Assembly (NCBI GenBank): GCA_948474755.1
Contig: CAOLHI010001029.1
Span: forward strand, 395,055 to 459,054
Origin: Ctenosaura bakeri
Lineage: Eukaryota; Chordata; Lepidosauria; Squamata; Iguanidae
Length of the DNA stretch: 64,000 nt
Direction of reading: 5' to 3'
Under the pieces are notes generated by a model, which had not been told where the DNA came from, ran no database searches, and saw nothing but the letters and a program-made list of their open reading frames with translations. The position numbers and the translations under genes are program-made. This document shows positions 36,183 to 46,729 of this stretch, piece by piece (the first letter of the stretch is position 1; each line of letters opens with the position of its first letter).

Positions 36183-37659
36183 AATTGGAGAGGTAACTTC
36201 TTGGAGAGCTCAGGCTGCTGCTTGTATGGACAGGGCTGCTGCTTCTGGGTTAGTGTGTGGAATTAGAGATAGGAAGGTTCAGAAAAATGATGGGAAAGTT
36301 TTTTTTTCTCTTTCATTTTTCCCCAAACTTCCCCCCTGCATGGAAAATTTGAACAAAATGGATTATGGGATATTTTCTCTCAGAATGGTGAATAAAATGT
36401 TGAAGACAAGGTGCTCACATATTTACTGCCCCAAAATCATTTCAAAAAATTATATAAGAAGAAGACTTTATGTAAGACTATGAACAGTATCAGATCATTA
36501 TGATTTCTGGTTTTGGTTTCTTTGAGCATGTCATCTGCTTGGTACTATGGAGAAATGGTGGAGATAAAATAATTTTGAAGCTGATGTTTTCTTTTATTTT
36601 CATTGGATTTTTTTGTCTTCTCAAACTGGCGGAACCAATTGTACTTTTTAAATATATCAACCATTATAATTTCATGGCAAACAAAGTTATATATAATAAA
36701 TATTAGATGCCTAATTTCAATTTCTCCAAAAATTTCTTTCTGTCTCTCTCCATACAGAAAAAAACAACCAGAATCCCCCCCCCCCCTATGACTTCAGAAT
36801 TTCTGGAAAGTTTACATCTCTAGTCTCCAGTAGTCTTCCTCTTGTTCAGTATTTGGTATTCTAGTTAAGAGTCATGTCACATCATTCAGTTTATTGCTGT
36901 TAGCGTCAATAAGCTGCCACTTGAGTGTGGATTGAATTCACACATTTTTCTCTTCTCCTGACCCCTGCCCCTCATGTTACCACAGCTGTCCACTGCTATA
37001 TGTAGATATAATTGATGAAGTGCATTATCCTGAATCAAATCTTCAATAATTAATACTTATTTTTGAAATGGAAATCTAAAGTCTGTAATAGGTATTAGTA
37101 TGAGTGCAATTTGCAACAAAATATTGCTACATGGAGTATTTCCGTTTAGGGTTTCAGCCACTCAGCCATCTTTGAGGATAGTCTATTTCATCCTCCCTCT
37201 GCGTTTCAGTTACTCTCTCACAACAGCCTCTTAGCATTCTAAATGGTTACTAAACATGCTCAGAGTTATGCACTTTTTCAGGGCGGGTTACTATGATGAG
37301 AAATGTGGAACAGTTGGCAGAGAGTGTACAATTATATTTGGATGGAAATTGGCTGAGAACATGATCAGGATGATATGATGTGACTAAGGATGAAGGAACT
37401 GAAACTGTCAGAGGAAGACAGGAATAGAATTGAGAGGAATTGTGTGTAAGTGTGGCAAAAGTACTGTAAATTTAAATCCTTTGTACATAGATATATGAAT
37501 CTTACTGGCATATTATGACTATGGCAAAGTTCTTATGTGCTGAAGTGTAATGAAGAGTCTTATATAAATATACACAAATATGTGAATATCAGTATAAATG
37601 TAAATATAATAGTAATGCATTTAAATATTTAGATATTAATATTGTTATTGTTATTCACC
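36183..37659. other. Unassigned stretch
   Basis: AT-rich with no gene recognised. A poly-C run of about 12 lies at 36774-36786. Confidence 0.35.
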
Positions 37660-37740
37660 TACAAATCTACTCCAATTATGACACCCATCATAGAATTTTC
37701 TTGACAAGATTTTTTGTAGCACTGTTATAACTCCTCATTA
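37660..37740 (-). mobile_element. Sauria SINE fragment
   Basis: TATGACACCCATCATAGAAT followed by TTTCTTGACAAGATTTTTTG is the antisense body of a Sauria SINE (family: CATGATAGGTTTTCTTGGCAAGATTT-like). Both ends are lost. Confidence 0.55.
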
Positions 37741-37848
37741 CTCAGTACAGTCAGCCCTCCACATCTGCAGGTTTCACTTTTGGCACAAATGTTGCATTGC
37801 AGAGAAAGACTCTCTCTACCATCCCCAACCACTCCCTTCACCACATTC

Positions 37849-38106
37849 TCACCTTGCACATTCACATATTCCTAATAGGGGCAGACACCAAAATCTTCTC
37901 GATGTCATCAAGCCCCTTTCTACAGTCTGTGGTCTACACCAGGACTCCCTCCTTCCATTTTTTGCTTCATATAATGCTCTGGCCATTTCTGCAAAATCTG
38001 GAATCCAGACTCTGCAGAAGCCAGCCATTCCCAGGAATCCTCTTAATTGTTTCAGGGCCTGGGGTACTGCAATCTGACAGATTACCTCCTTTCTTTCATT
38101 ACCCAA
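37849..38106 (-). pseudogene. ERV pol: reverse transcriptase fragment
   Basis: An 85-codon open frame contains QLRGFLGMAGFCRVWIPDF followed by AEMARALYEA, the well-known block in gammaretroviral RT downstream of the polymerase core (connection to the thumb). The catalytic Y-V/M-D-D region should lie upstream but has been deleted between this frame and the protease. After about 35 more residues, frameshifts end the match, and the ERV stops near 37797. Confidence 0.85.
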
Positions 38107-38214
38107 CCTTCCTCTTGTATTCCCATCAGGGTAACCTGCAGTTTCCAGGCTAATGACTCTGGAACTTTTATCCTTATTACCTTGGGACTGAATTTTACTT
38201 CTTACTCTAATTTA

Positions 38215-38445
38215 CATAGTAAGTCTCTCCCTAGTAGGGGCAATGGACAGTCTGGCATGTACAGGAATTGATGCATGACCCTTTGGCCCCACACTGAACA
38301 TGCAGTGGGTGGGGTGAAGAACCTTTTAGCCTTTTGTCCAGTTACCCCCCACCACAGATGTGGAAGTTGGTGACAGGGGTCCTCTGAAATTAGTTACAAC
38401 TGAATGTGTAGTTCCTGAATCTAAAAGAAAATAATGTTTTGACAC
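38215..38445 (-). pseudogene. ERV protease remnant
   Basis: The minus-strand frame through 38424-38401 reads LDSGTTHSVVTNF, with the aspartic-protease active-site triplet D-S-G (codons at 38421-38413). It is followed by a GPLSPTSTSVVGG stretch where gammaretroviral proteases continue toward VVGVTG. Further on, frameshifts and stops break the frame. Retroviral proteases act as homodimers to process Gag-Pol. This one cannot. Confidence 0.75.
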
Positions 38446-38535
38446 CCCCCCTATTATTGGAACCAGGGGGTTAGTGGGGGACAATCTCAGAGTTTTTTTA
38501 ACTCATCCCCCAGTCCCCTTCATTCATCTGTATCA

Positions 38536-39011
38536 TCACCCTCCTCTGTGCTCATCTTTCAATGCCATCACCATCCTCTGTTCCTCCTTTTTGCCCCTCC
38601 TGATATCTCTGTGTCCCCTGGTCCTGTGAGGGCACAAAGGGACTAGGACTATATGCAGGGGAACTCTGTGAAGGAGAGGGCAAAGGACCCCACAAAGGAG
38701 GGACTGGTGGTGTTGATGTATCCTGTATCTTACAGATCCCACAGACTGATGGCACTAATAATTGTACATCCTCATCCTCCTGGCCCTTTTTTTTTCTTGC
38801 CTGATTTCAGGTTGCTACCACCATTTGAAGCGATGGTGCCAACCCACAAGTTTTTTTACTCTTGTTTTCTCGATACAAGTCTATAAATGCCTAGGCATAA
38901 TTTAATTCATCCCATTTCTCATGTTCCTTGCAGTATTCCATTAAGTATACACTGCAAAGGAGTGCAACATGTTGACTCAGTCTTCCCTTTACTCTGACTT
39001 GTTTCCATTAT
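38536..39011 (-). pseudogene. ERV gag remnant (matrix / proline-rich part)
   Basis: The minus strand from an ATG at about 39011 gives a matrix-like start (a TPLQCIL sequence, compared with the TPLSLTL start of this family). It is stopped within 30 codons. Downstream, frame 38755-38552 is proline-rich (PPLWGPLPSPSQSSPAYSPS), the usual composition of the segment between matrix and capsid. Capsid and nucleocapsid are not visible between here and the protease. Confidence 0.6.
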
Positions 39012-39653
39012 TCTTCATCCTATAACCTATGGTATTCTTTGAGTAGTTCTCCTGGTTGGCCTCGCCAGTAGTCTCACTCCGAGACTATGTCTGGCCCCAA
39101 CCACTAGTTGGCCTCTTCAGTAGTCTCCCTCTGAGACTGTATCTGACCCCAATCCCCTTTCCTATTCCTTGGGTGTGTCCACTGGGTCGGTATCTCCAGT
39201 AATCTCCTTGGCTCCCTAACAGAGACTCGAACCCTGGGGGGACGTGAACCCTGGGCCTTCAGGGACTCGAATCCTGGACTCTCAGCCCCGAGATTATGTC
39301 TGGCCCCAACCATGCTTGGAATAGGCAGCTCCAGTGACCCTGCCTTCCCGCAGTTTACACTGGAGCCAATGTTACTACCACCCAGAAACCACAGATTCAG
39401 TTTTTCATGTTCAGCACTCGATATCTTCCAACACTGATGTCTTCACTGGGAACTGAGACAAAGCAAACTTTGAGAGTACAACAAATATTGCAAAATCCTG
39501 CCACAGCTTTTTTCACTCGGTCCGCCAATGTAATCTCCCACATTCAGGGAACTCTGACGGACCGCGGTGGACAACAGGATGGAGACAACACCTCACACAA
39601 CAGGGGAGGGTGGCTGCTTGTTGTCACCCAGTGACTGACTCCTACCCACAAAG

Positions 39654-39670
39654 TCCCATCTGGGTCGCCA
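39654..39670 (-). promoter_or_regulatory. ERV primer-binding site (Arg-type tRNA suspected)
   Basis: The plus strand TCCCATCTGGGTCGCCA looks like the 3' end of a tRNA including CCA. On the ERV strand it is TGGCGACCCAGATGGGA, a 17-18 nt primer-binding site placed just inside the LTR. A G discriminator before CCA with ...GTCG is characteristic of tRNA-Arg. It is not a tRNA gene, because no cloverleaf precedes it. Confidence 0.65.
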
Positions 39671-39671
39671 A

Positions 39672-40355
39672 AATTATTACCGCATTAATTCAAAATCACA
39701 CCAAGGTTTTTAGCAACAAAAAAATGTAAAGAATTTGTTAAATGACTTTCCCTTGTACAAGAGGGGAGCAGTTGTGCATCAGGCACTAAAAATATGCTAC
39801 TCCAAACAAAATGGCTACACACAAGTAGCTTTATACCCTGCTAAGGATCCATTACAGAAGCAAGAAACGCTAATTATTAGCTAATCCAACTATATACTTA
39901 TAGGAACTATGTCATGAATACATTATTATGTCAGCATACAAGCACTGCGCATGTACATATGGGTGGTCCCAAATTATAATACCAGATCCCACCCTAGGGG
40001 TGTGATTTTTAATATTAAAATGAAGCTTTATGAGGCTCTCGGTCACTAAAGTTCATCTCTTGTGGTCGCTCCCTTCCCCTTGGCCTAGTTTGGCCTACTC
40101 CGGATGCTGTAACCCACAGAATCTACCTCTCTTTCACACCTGTTGAGCCTACACCTATCTCTTTTTTCTATCTATCATTATCCCACTTAGCTTCCTGTTA
40201 TTCTAAGTTCTACAAGCTGATTTCCCCGTTATCTGCACCCAGCTGCAAGCATAAGCATTCTTCTTGTTTTGCCAGGCCCCGTTGCTCTTCTTCCAATTCA
40301 ATGTGCTTGCTATTAAGCTATTGATTAATTATTTCCTAATTATTATGCCCCTACA
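39672..40355 (-). repeat. ERV 5' LTR
   Basis: On the minus strand it starts TGTAGGGGCATAATAATTAG and runs to the primer-binding site. A TATA-like GGGTATAAAGC lies at about 39829-39839 on the minus strand, a plausible promoter. The inner boundary is approximate because a clear CA end is not seen. No second LTR exists in the window to confirm it. Confidence 0.6.
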
Positions 40356-40522
40356 CTGATGCCTCAAAGTAATCCACAGTGGGTTGAATATGACTGATTA
40401 TGGTGATCATACTTTTTGTGTGTGTTAAATGTGGTTTGGGAGGGCCTAGAGTTAATCATATTTTTTCCACTTTCACGGGGTCCTGTGTCCTTGACTCTAA
40501 CAATTGTGGAGGGATGACTGTA

Positions 40523-41752
40523 TCTGAGTTCTGTATATGATGTCAGAGGCCTATGTCTATTGTTAGTTACAAGTTACCACTGATTCAGATATGTATGGCC
40601 TAGTTGTGAGTAACAGTTGGATTAAGGCCAAGTTGGGTCTGTCTATCCGTCCATCCATCCATCCATCCATCCTCTCATTTATGAGTTTAGTGTTTTCTAT
40701 TTGATAAGGTGCACATTTTCCTCTCTGGCAAATAGGAGCTCCATTGTACATAGAAGTGTATTATATAGAGACTACAATGTTTATTTGAAATTTATTTTTT
40801 AGTATTAGGTGCATTTCCATAGAGGAAATTTTTTGAACTGACAATCTACACTACAAAGGACAAAAGGCTTAAGCAAACAGCATGATGATCTTTACTTAAC
40901 ATATATTTGGAATTCTTGGATGATTGAACAGAGTCTCAATCAAGAGCAAAGATATGCAAAATTAAAATCATATATGGTATTCATTTTAGCTTTACAGAGG
41001 AACAAAGTCTTTCCCCCGCTAATTACTGATCAAGGAAGGCATTATTCAGGTTTCATTGTGCTTAAGTGCTTTATTAGTTATTCATAAGCTGTTGCAAGAA
41101 GCATTGCTGATTGATTTCAAAATATGCTATGCAGATTTAATACAAATGTCATCTGAAATGAAATATGATATTCTGGGATGGAAAAGCTAGCCTTACATCT
41201 GAGTTTATACTGCAGTCAAATAAGCATGGTGCTGGCCAATAAATGAGGATAAGTTCTCCATATATTTCACAATCTGTAGTTGCTCCAAAGAGGATTGTCT
41301 AGTATGGCAAATTTAGCCAGTTTTTTAACCAAGATTTTTGTGTCGCACATGAACTTTCACTTGCAGAAGTGGAATTTCACCTGAACAACATTTTGCCTGT
41401 GTAGAAAGTATGAGTTTTCACTTGCACAGAGCCAATTTTGGAAAATTCTAAAGTTGAGATTTTTTGTTTAACTCAGTTACCCATCCCTCAGTTATGTGCA
41501 CAGTAGATGCTGACTGTGAATAAACTAGAAAATATCCTCTGACATTGGGAGGACTAAAGGGGAAGTGTGATGACCCTTTAGTTGTCTTGTTGCCCCACAT
41601 CATAGCAAACATAAAGAGTGTTTGCTCTCATCATTTCAGCTAGTTTCTATGACTTCCACAGAGCACCATTGATTGGAACATTACCTCTGATATTTAGTAA
41701 TGATATCCATAGAAACAAGAATTTTTAAAGTAACAATTACAAATAATTTGTT
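40523..41752. other. Unassigned stretch with (CATC)n microsatellite
   Basis: The only clear feature is TCCATCCATCCATCCATCCA at about 40650-40673. No gene recognised. Confidence 0.4.
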
Positions 41753-42410
41753 GTTGCTGCATCTTCATATTGTTTCCAGCTTATGGTGCCTCTTAGACAA
41801 ACCTATCATGGAGTTTTCTTGGCAAGATTTGTTCAGAGTGGGTTTTCCCTTGCTTTCTCGTTGACTGAGAAAGTGTGACTTACCAAGTGGGTTCCTGTGG
41901 TTGAACAGGGATTCTCACCCTGGTCTCCAGAGTCTTAGACCCTTTCCACACACAGGCCCCAACCGGCAATGGCCATGGGATCACAACAGGATCGTGGTGA
42001 CAGTTCTGCATGACATCATCATGATCCCATCATGATCTCATGGTCATCTATTGCAATCACAAATTAAATCATTGATGAGAGTTTCTCCCGTCAATGGCAG
42101 GCAATTGTGCAGTCCTCCCGCATCCCTCTTGCACTTACCTGGCATGCAGAATGACAGGAAGCACAATGGATATGATTCCTCCCCCAGTACAGCCTGGGAA
42201 ACTGCTGTGCTGTGGAAGGGAGGGGCGGAGCCATCATACTTCCTTCCATCCAGCAGGCAGCCAGTGCGAAGGGGAGTATGACAAAAGTTCTCCCATCCTG
42301 AGAGAGGCTTTCCCTGAATCCCCACATGATGGTTTCAGGAAGAGGTAAGGTGTGGAAAGTGCCATAGTCCAATGCTTACACCACTACACCATGCTGTCAA
42401 ATTACAGATC
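41753..42410 (-). mobile_element. Sauria SINE, split by a MITE
   Basis: In antisense: the BovB-like tail (CCAGCTTATGGTGCCTCTTA), body (TTTTCTTGGCAAGATTTG, GAGAAAGTGTGACTTACCAA), and tRNA-like head with the antisense B box (GAACAGGGATTCTCACCCTG). After the insertion come TCCAATGCTTACACCACTAC and ACCATGCTG. The two parts join without loss at AGAGTCTTAG/TCCAATGC, leaving a complete SINE of about 240 bp. Transcription would come from a tRNA-type internal polymerase III promoter, and mobilisation from the BovB machinery through the shared tail. Confidence 0.85.
41939..42364. mobile_element. 426 bp MITE inserted in the Sauria SINE
   Basis: The left end is ACCCTTTCCACACACAGG and the right end is GTGTGGAAAGTGCCA (inverted). 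A TAG triplet lies on each side (41936-41938, 42365-42367). Interior segments such as CATGATCCCATCATGATCTC and CATTGATGAGAGTTTCTCCC are palindromic. No transposase. It is related by ends to 15079-15576 and by interior to 55790-56290. Confidence 0.85.
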
Positions 42411-43958
42411 CACGTTAGGTCTTGTGTTACAACTCAGTCATGAAGCCATTTTTGTGAAATTTGTGAAACAAAAGTGGAGGGGTAAGACTAACTGGGGGCC
42501 TTAAAATTATGAGGTAAACTTAACAGTGGCAGATTTCTTTCTTGTTTTTCTTTTTTAAACTTATCTTCAAGCCATGCTAATGTCCTTCTACGAGAACTCT
42601 TCATCTTTAGTCATGAAGGTATAGATTTTTTTAACCGATGCATAGGTTTGCAATGCAATTTGAAGCCAGAGAATGTACCAAGGGGACAGGATTGTAGAGT
42701 GTTCCCCTTCTGGCTGCCGTGGGCAAAAAGGGAATGGAAAGTATGTCTTTCAGTTCAGTTTTCATATGTCTCTTATACACAAATAAACTATTTTTGAAAC
42801 TCCAGAGTTCCTGGGAAGCTCCTCAATTAGAAAGTAACATTTTAGGCATCTTAATCCAGTGTATTAACTTCCCCCACAGCCTGCAGTGAAGTACCATGTA
42901 TTTTAGGGCAGTGCACTGAAAGTGATGGTCCCTGGACCAGTGCTAGTCTGGAAGCCATTGGCTGATGGTCCCTGTTGAGTTTCCCGTAAAGAAAGAAACA
43001 TAGCCAGTGTATAAATGTGGCACTGATCACTATCACACTGAGAAAAAAAATTGCTGTTCCTCCACATCTACTAGCCGGGAAGCACTATTCTAGGGTGCAT
43101 TTGTGGTTCTTGGCCATTTTGTCCTGCCTCCTGTTTCTCCTCTTCCTTAAATGTGAATTATTGTCTTTTTATATATTTTTGTTATCTCCAAATGAGAGTT
43201 AACCTGTATAAAATAATGGTTTAAAATCATTATTTCAATTATTATTGAAAGCCATGAAAGTGTAGGATCATACAAGAAAGAATAGAGTAGTAGATTTGGG
43301 AGCTGTGCCATCTGAACTGGAAATATGTCTTATCTCCTGTCTGTATCAGTTAGGTTAATATTGATGTTTGTGATGAATTTTGAGAACATTTGCTCGAAAT
43401 GAGAGGAGACATGAGAATATATCTGTAGAAGTAACTGCCTTTCGTAGTGACAAAATGGCATTTGACATATGCTTGTGCGGTGTAGCTGGTTGAGTCAGCA
43501 GCATGACTGGTCTTTAACACAAAGGAGGAGAGAGGGCAAGCTTAAAGCATTATACAGAGGCAGCAAAAGCGATACTGTAAAATGAAAGCCTTTTCCATTT
43601 ACCATTTTGTCATATGAAACAGCTACTAAGAAAAAGAACAAATACAGATCTGATTTCCCAGCTGTACATGTTTTTTTTTCCTTTTTGTATTACCACATTA
43701 TTAGTTTTAGGTGTATTATTCCTTACTCTTGCAAATTCTGTCTGAAATATATGAACGCATTGTTTTTATACATAAGGGTTCAGGGATAGGTAATATGTAG
43801 GCCACAGAGAATTTGCTGCTGATAGCTATTTTGCTATGTGTTCTGCATAGCGAAGTTGTCACTACTCCCCTCCAACACTAAAGCAAAGCATGGAGGGAAT
43901 ATGGGCTGTGTTCTAGAATAAAATAACAGAAGCTTGCAGGAAGTGTCTTTTTTCTTTC
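42411..43958. other. Unassigned stretch
   Basis: No recognised gene or repeat. Confidence 0.35.
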
Positions 43959-43966
43959 CTTTAAAA

Positions 43967-45454
43967 CAGGGATGGGCAACTGTAGAGAGGCTGGGGTTTG
44001 CATTCTGATTATGGCATCATCTGAATTCTATACCTTTATATTTCAGGGCTTTTTGGGAGTGAAGGTGGTGTAGAAATAAAAAAAATCAACAGTATATTTA
44101 ATTTTTATTTTAATTCTTTATAAATTCATTATAATAGCAGGTATTCCTAAGTAAAATATTTGTCTGATGCTTTATAAATCATTTAATAAATTTTAATTTT
44201 ATTAACATATTGGTACTCTGCAAAAAAAGAATTTTTCTTTATGTAAAAGTTGTCATACTGTGTTTTCAAGGTGTGTGTGCTTAAGATGTGGCTGGACAGG
44301 GAGACAGTAGAGTGGGTTTATAGAATTCGCTTGGGAAAGAATTTATAGAATTCTCTATGGAAAATCCGCCCCCTCCCAGTTGCCTCTTACTCATTACACA
44401 GTCTCTCCACGTCTCCACAATTCTTTCTCTCTGGGAGAATCACTGAATCCCACTCTCCTCTCCTCAACCTTTCTCTTGTACTCAAAGAGTATCAAAACCA
44501 CTTTCTGTCTTACTCATAAAGGACCACAGTCTTTCCTCCTCCATAGCTGCTCATTCCAGTTTTTAAGAAGATCCCAATATCTCTTTCTCATTCCTACAGA
44601 AGATAAAATTGTCTCCACCTTCCACAGTTTTATTTCACCTAGAGATGATACCAAGCTTTCTTTTGCTTCAGGAGAATCATACCCCCAGTTGTCCCCACCC
44701 TATATTCCTCCTATACATGAAGGATTTCAGTCTACTTTTCTTCCCCTGCAACGGGTCATAATCCCCCCTCCCCCACTGTTCTCTTTAGCTCTTAAGGAAT
44801 CTCAGTCTTTATTTCTATCTCCCACAGAGGATTACAATCACTCTCCACTCCACAGTTCTCTTTCACTTGGAGAATCACAATCTGTCTTTCACTCATGGAG
44901 GATCACCCCCTGAAGTTTTCTCTCCTTCAGACCAGTTCCCTCTCACTCAGAGAGGATTCCAGTCTCACCCAGATTCTCTATTACACACAGAAGATCCCAG
45001 TCCCTTTAACCTTCTCCTGTACAGCATCACAATCTCTTGCCCTGCCCCATGGAGAGTCCCAGTTTCTCTGTCTGTGTGCAACTCTCTCAAATTCTTGGCC
45101 AAAAGTGGGAAGTTGTCAGGCAGTTCATTGGAAACTGCCCATGTGACATAAGGAGGAGTCTGAGTATGAAGTTATAAGCAGTAGTACAGGGCTAAATTCA
45201 AGGAGGTGGGCAACACGAATGGCATAATTCTCTGCTATCCTGTTTATAAATTCTGTTCTTAGTGGTGATTTTAAAACTTCAATAAAAGGGAATATTTATG
45301 TAGCGGGCCATATTGTTGTTTATTCCTTTGCTGTGTTTCAGCTGCAGGTTGTTTTGAACCCAATTGCTTTTGGGGGCTTAGGAGGCCTTGGGGGCCATAA
45401 AAATGAATCTGAAGGGCTGCATGCAGCTTATAGGCTGCACTTTGTCCACCTGTG
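43967..45454. mobile_element. 1.49 kb non-autonomous hAT-type element
   Basis: The left end is CAGGGATGGGCAACTGT. The right end, in reverse, is CACAGGTGGACAAAGTGCAG, with the AGGGCTGCATGCAGCTTATA block that recalls the GGCCGCATGCGGCCC signature of hAT ends. The flanks are CTTTAAAA (43959-43966) and CTCTAAAA (45455-45462), an 8 bp duplication with one change. The interior lacks a transposase and is largely filled by the tandem repeat at 44420-45065. Confidence 0.75.
44420..45065 (+). repeat. Decayed minisatellite, about 40 bp period, about 17 units
   Basis: A core of the form GGAGAATCACAATCTNTNTTTC-ACTC recurs at about 44435, 44486, 44519, 44568, 44600, 44641, 44671, 44720, 44751, 44794, 44827, 44870, 44897, 44951, 44990, 45022 and 45051. 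Spacing tends to alternate long (41-54) and short (27-33), suggesting an older unit of about 80 bp. The 177-codon open frame at 44380-44913 is this repeat read in a frame poor in stops (recurring GES, TED and SLS motifs), not a known protein. Confidence 0.75.
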
Positions 45455-45639
45455 CTCTAAAACAAAGTCTATGATCCCCAAAGGGATGTTTAGAGTTAAA
45501 TGCCCCCCTCAACGTCTAATTGCTGCTGTACCACCAAATTTGGGTAGCAGTGATGTTTATGTGTGGCCCAAAGTTGCATACTCATGTGAATTGTCTATGT
45601 GAATTGAACATTTGCAACTGTAGATATCTTTCTCTTGTT

Positions 45640-46275
45640 AACTGCTGTCAAGTTGACTTTGACTTATGGTGACCCTATGAATGAGAAACATCAAAGTCTC
45701 CCTGTTATCAACAACCCTGCTGTTGCAAATTCAGGGTTGTGGCTTTTGTGACTGAATCTTTCCACCAGTGATGTAGACTCCCCCTTTTCCTACTGTTTTC
45801 TACTTTACTAAGCATTGTTGTCTTTTCTAGTGTACCATATCATGTGATGTGTCCAAGTATGACAGTCTTAGTTTAGTCATCTTAGCTTCTTGGGAGCATT
45901 CAGGCTTGATTTGCTCTTGGACCCATTTATTTGTCTTTTTGACAGTTCATGGTATCTGCAGAGCTCTCCTCCAGCACCACATTTCAAATGAGTTGATTCT
46001 TCTTCTATCAGCTTTCTTCTTTGTCCAGCTTTCACAAACATACATTGAAATCAGAAATATGGAATACACAATCCTGACCTTAGTATTCAATTAAATATCT
46101 TTCTACTGGCGAATATAATCCAGTTCTTTCATAGCTGCTTCCAAGTCTTAGTCTTCTGATTTCCCGACTACAGTCTCCATTCTGAATAATGACTGAGCCA
46201 AGGTATGGAAAATCTTTAATTATTCCAGTGTTGCCATTCTTTGCTTTAATACTATGACTAGTTAAATTCCACTTT
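45640..46275 (-). pseudogene. BovB/RTE LINE 3' part (left of the nested insertions)
   Basis: In antisense, the BovB 3' tail (CTGTCAAGTTGACTTTGACT) is followed by the C-terminal coding region that is collinear with the plus-strand copy at 14280-14870. Examples are TTGGGAGCATTCAGGC, GACCCATTTATTTGTC, CCTCCAGCACCACATTTCAA and TGAGCCAAGGTATGGAAAAT. It is heavily mutated. It continues at 52425 beyond the insertions. Confidence 0.85.
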
Positions 46276-46401
46276 AATGTTCACTTTTTGTTCGTTTTTA
46301 GCTGTATCGTCCTTTTTAAAAACTCTAAGCTGCATTGAGTCCCAATTTTGGAAGAAAAATAGGATAGTAAATAATAGTAATAATATATAACTTTAATGTT
46401 C
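46271..46401 (+). mobile_element. L2-like LINE 3' tail inserted in BovB, with 11-12 bp target duplication
   Basis: AAGCTGCATTGAGTCCCAAT, GGAAGAAAAATAGGATAG and TAATAGTAATAATA are the L2-like 3' end and its tail. ACTTTAATGTTC occurs at 46271-46282 before the insert and again at 46390-46401 after it, as a target-site duplication. The insert is only about 107 bp, so it is strongly 5' truncated. The DIRS element begins within or just after the second duplication copy. Confidence 0.7.
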
Positions 46402-46413
46402 TTCTTCGTGGTC

Positions 46414-46557
46414 TCTGTGCCTTCATACACTAGGAGCTTTAGCGCCTGCGCGGTAGCGTTCGGAAACTTCTAGAGCTTGTTCGCTTGGCGGGAACCCCTC
46501 CCCCACGCCGGTACTGCGCATGCTCCTCCCGCCGAGCAACGGTCTCTCCTCAGTTCT
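46414..46557 (+). repeat. DIRS left inverted terminal repeat (144 bp)
   Basis: It starts TCTGTGCCTTCATACACTAG and ends CTCTCCTCAGTTCT. It is the exact reverse complement of 52237-52380 except for one base (T here against A in CCNTCATAC). It probably holds the element's promoter, but no TATA box is evident in this GC-rich sequence. Confidence 0.95.
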
Positions 46558-46729
46558 TTCTCGTCCGCCGCCGCGTACGGAAGGTTCTTTAGTTTGTTCC
46601 TCTCACGTCGTGCTTGGCTTGCTGTTTTTTCACGGTTTTACGGACTTTCGGACTGTCTTTGACCTCTCTTTCGGACTCCCCCTTCGGTTTTCGTCTTTTT
46701 GGATTTCGGAGTTGGCGTTTCTTCGTCTT

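Larger units (their letters stand above)
37797..40355 (-). mobile_element. Gammaretrovirus-like ERV, 5' portion, deleted
   Basis: On the minus strand the order is 5' LTR (about 40355-39672), primer-binding site, leader, gag remnants, protease, and a fragment of RT. There is no 3' LTR. Most of gag (capsid, nucleocapsid), the RT core, RNase H, integrase and env are absent. It is inactive. The order and the protease and RT motifs point to a class I (gamma-like) retrovirus. Confidence 0.8.
37748..40520. mobile_element. Tigger/pogo-like MITE split by an ERV
   Basis: The left end CAGTCAGCCCTCCACATCTG (37748 on) and, in reverse, the right end CAGTCATCCCTCCACAATTG (to 40520) are inverted repeats, flanked by TA on each side (37746-37747 and 40521-40522). 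The right end also has CACTTTCACGGGGTCCTGTG, typical of this family. Only about 50 bp on the left and about 165 bp on the right belong to the MITE. The interval is a retrovirus-like insertion. Confidence 0.75.

Noticed and set aside
39654..39670. tRNA gene
   Set aside because: Only the 3' end with encoded CCA is present, with no anticodon or D arms. Its position next to an LTR makes it a primer-binding site.
44420..45065. CRISPR-like repeat array
   Set aside because: Units are diverged and have no constant repeat/spacer split, the sequence is eukaryotic, and there are no cas genes. It is a decayed minisatellite.
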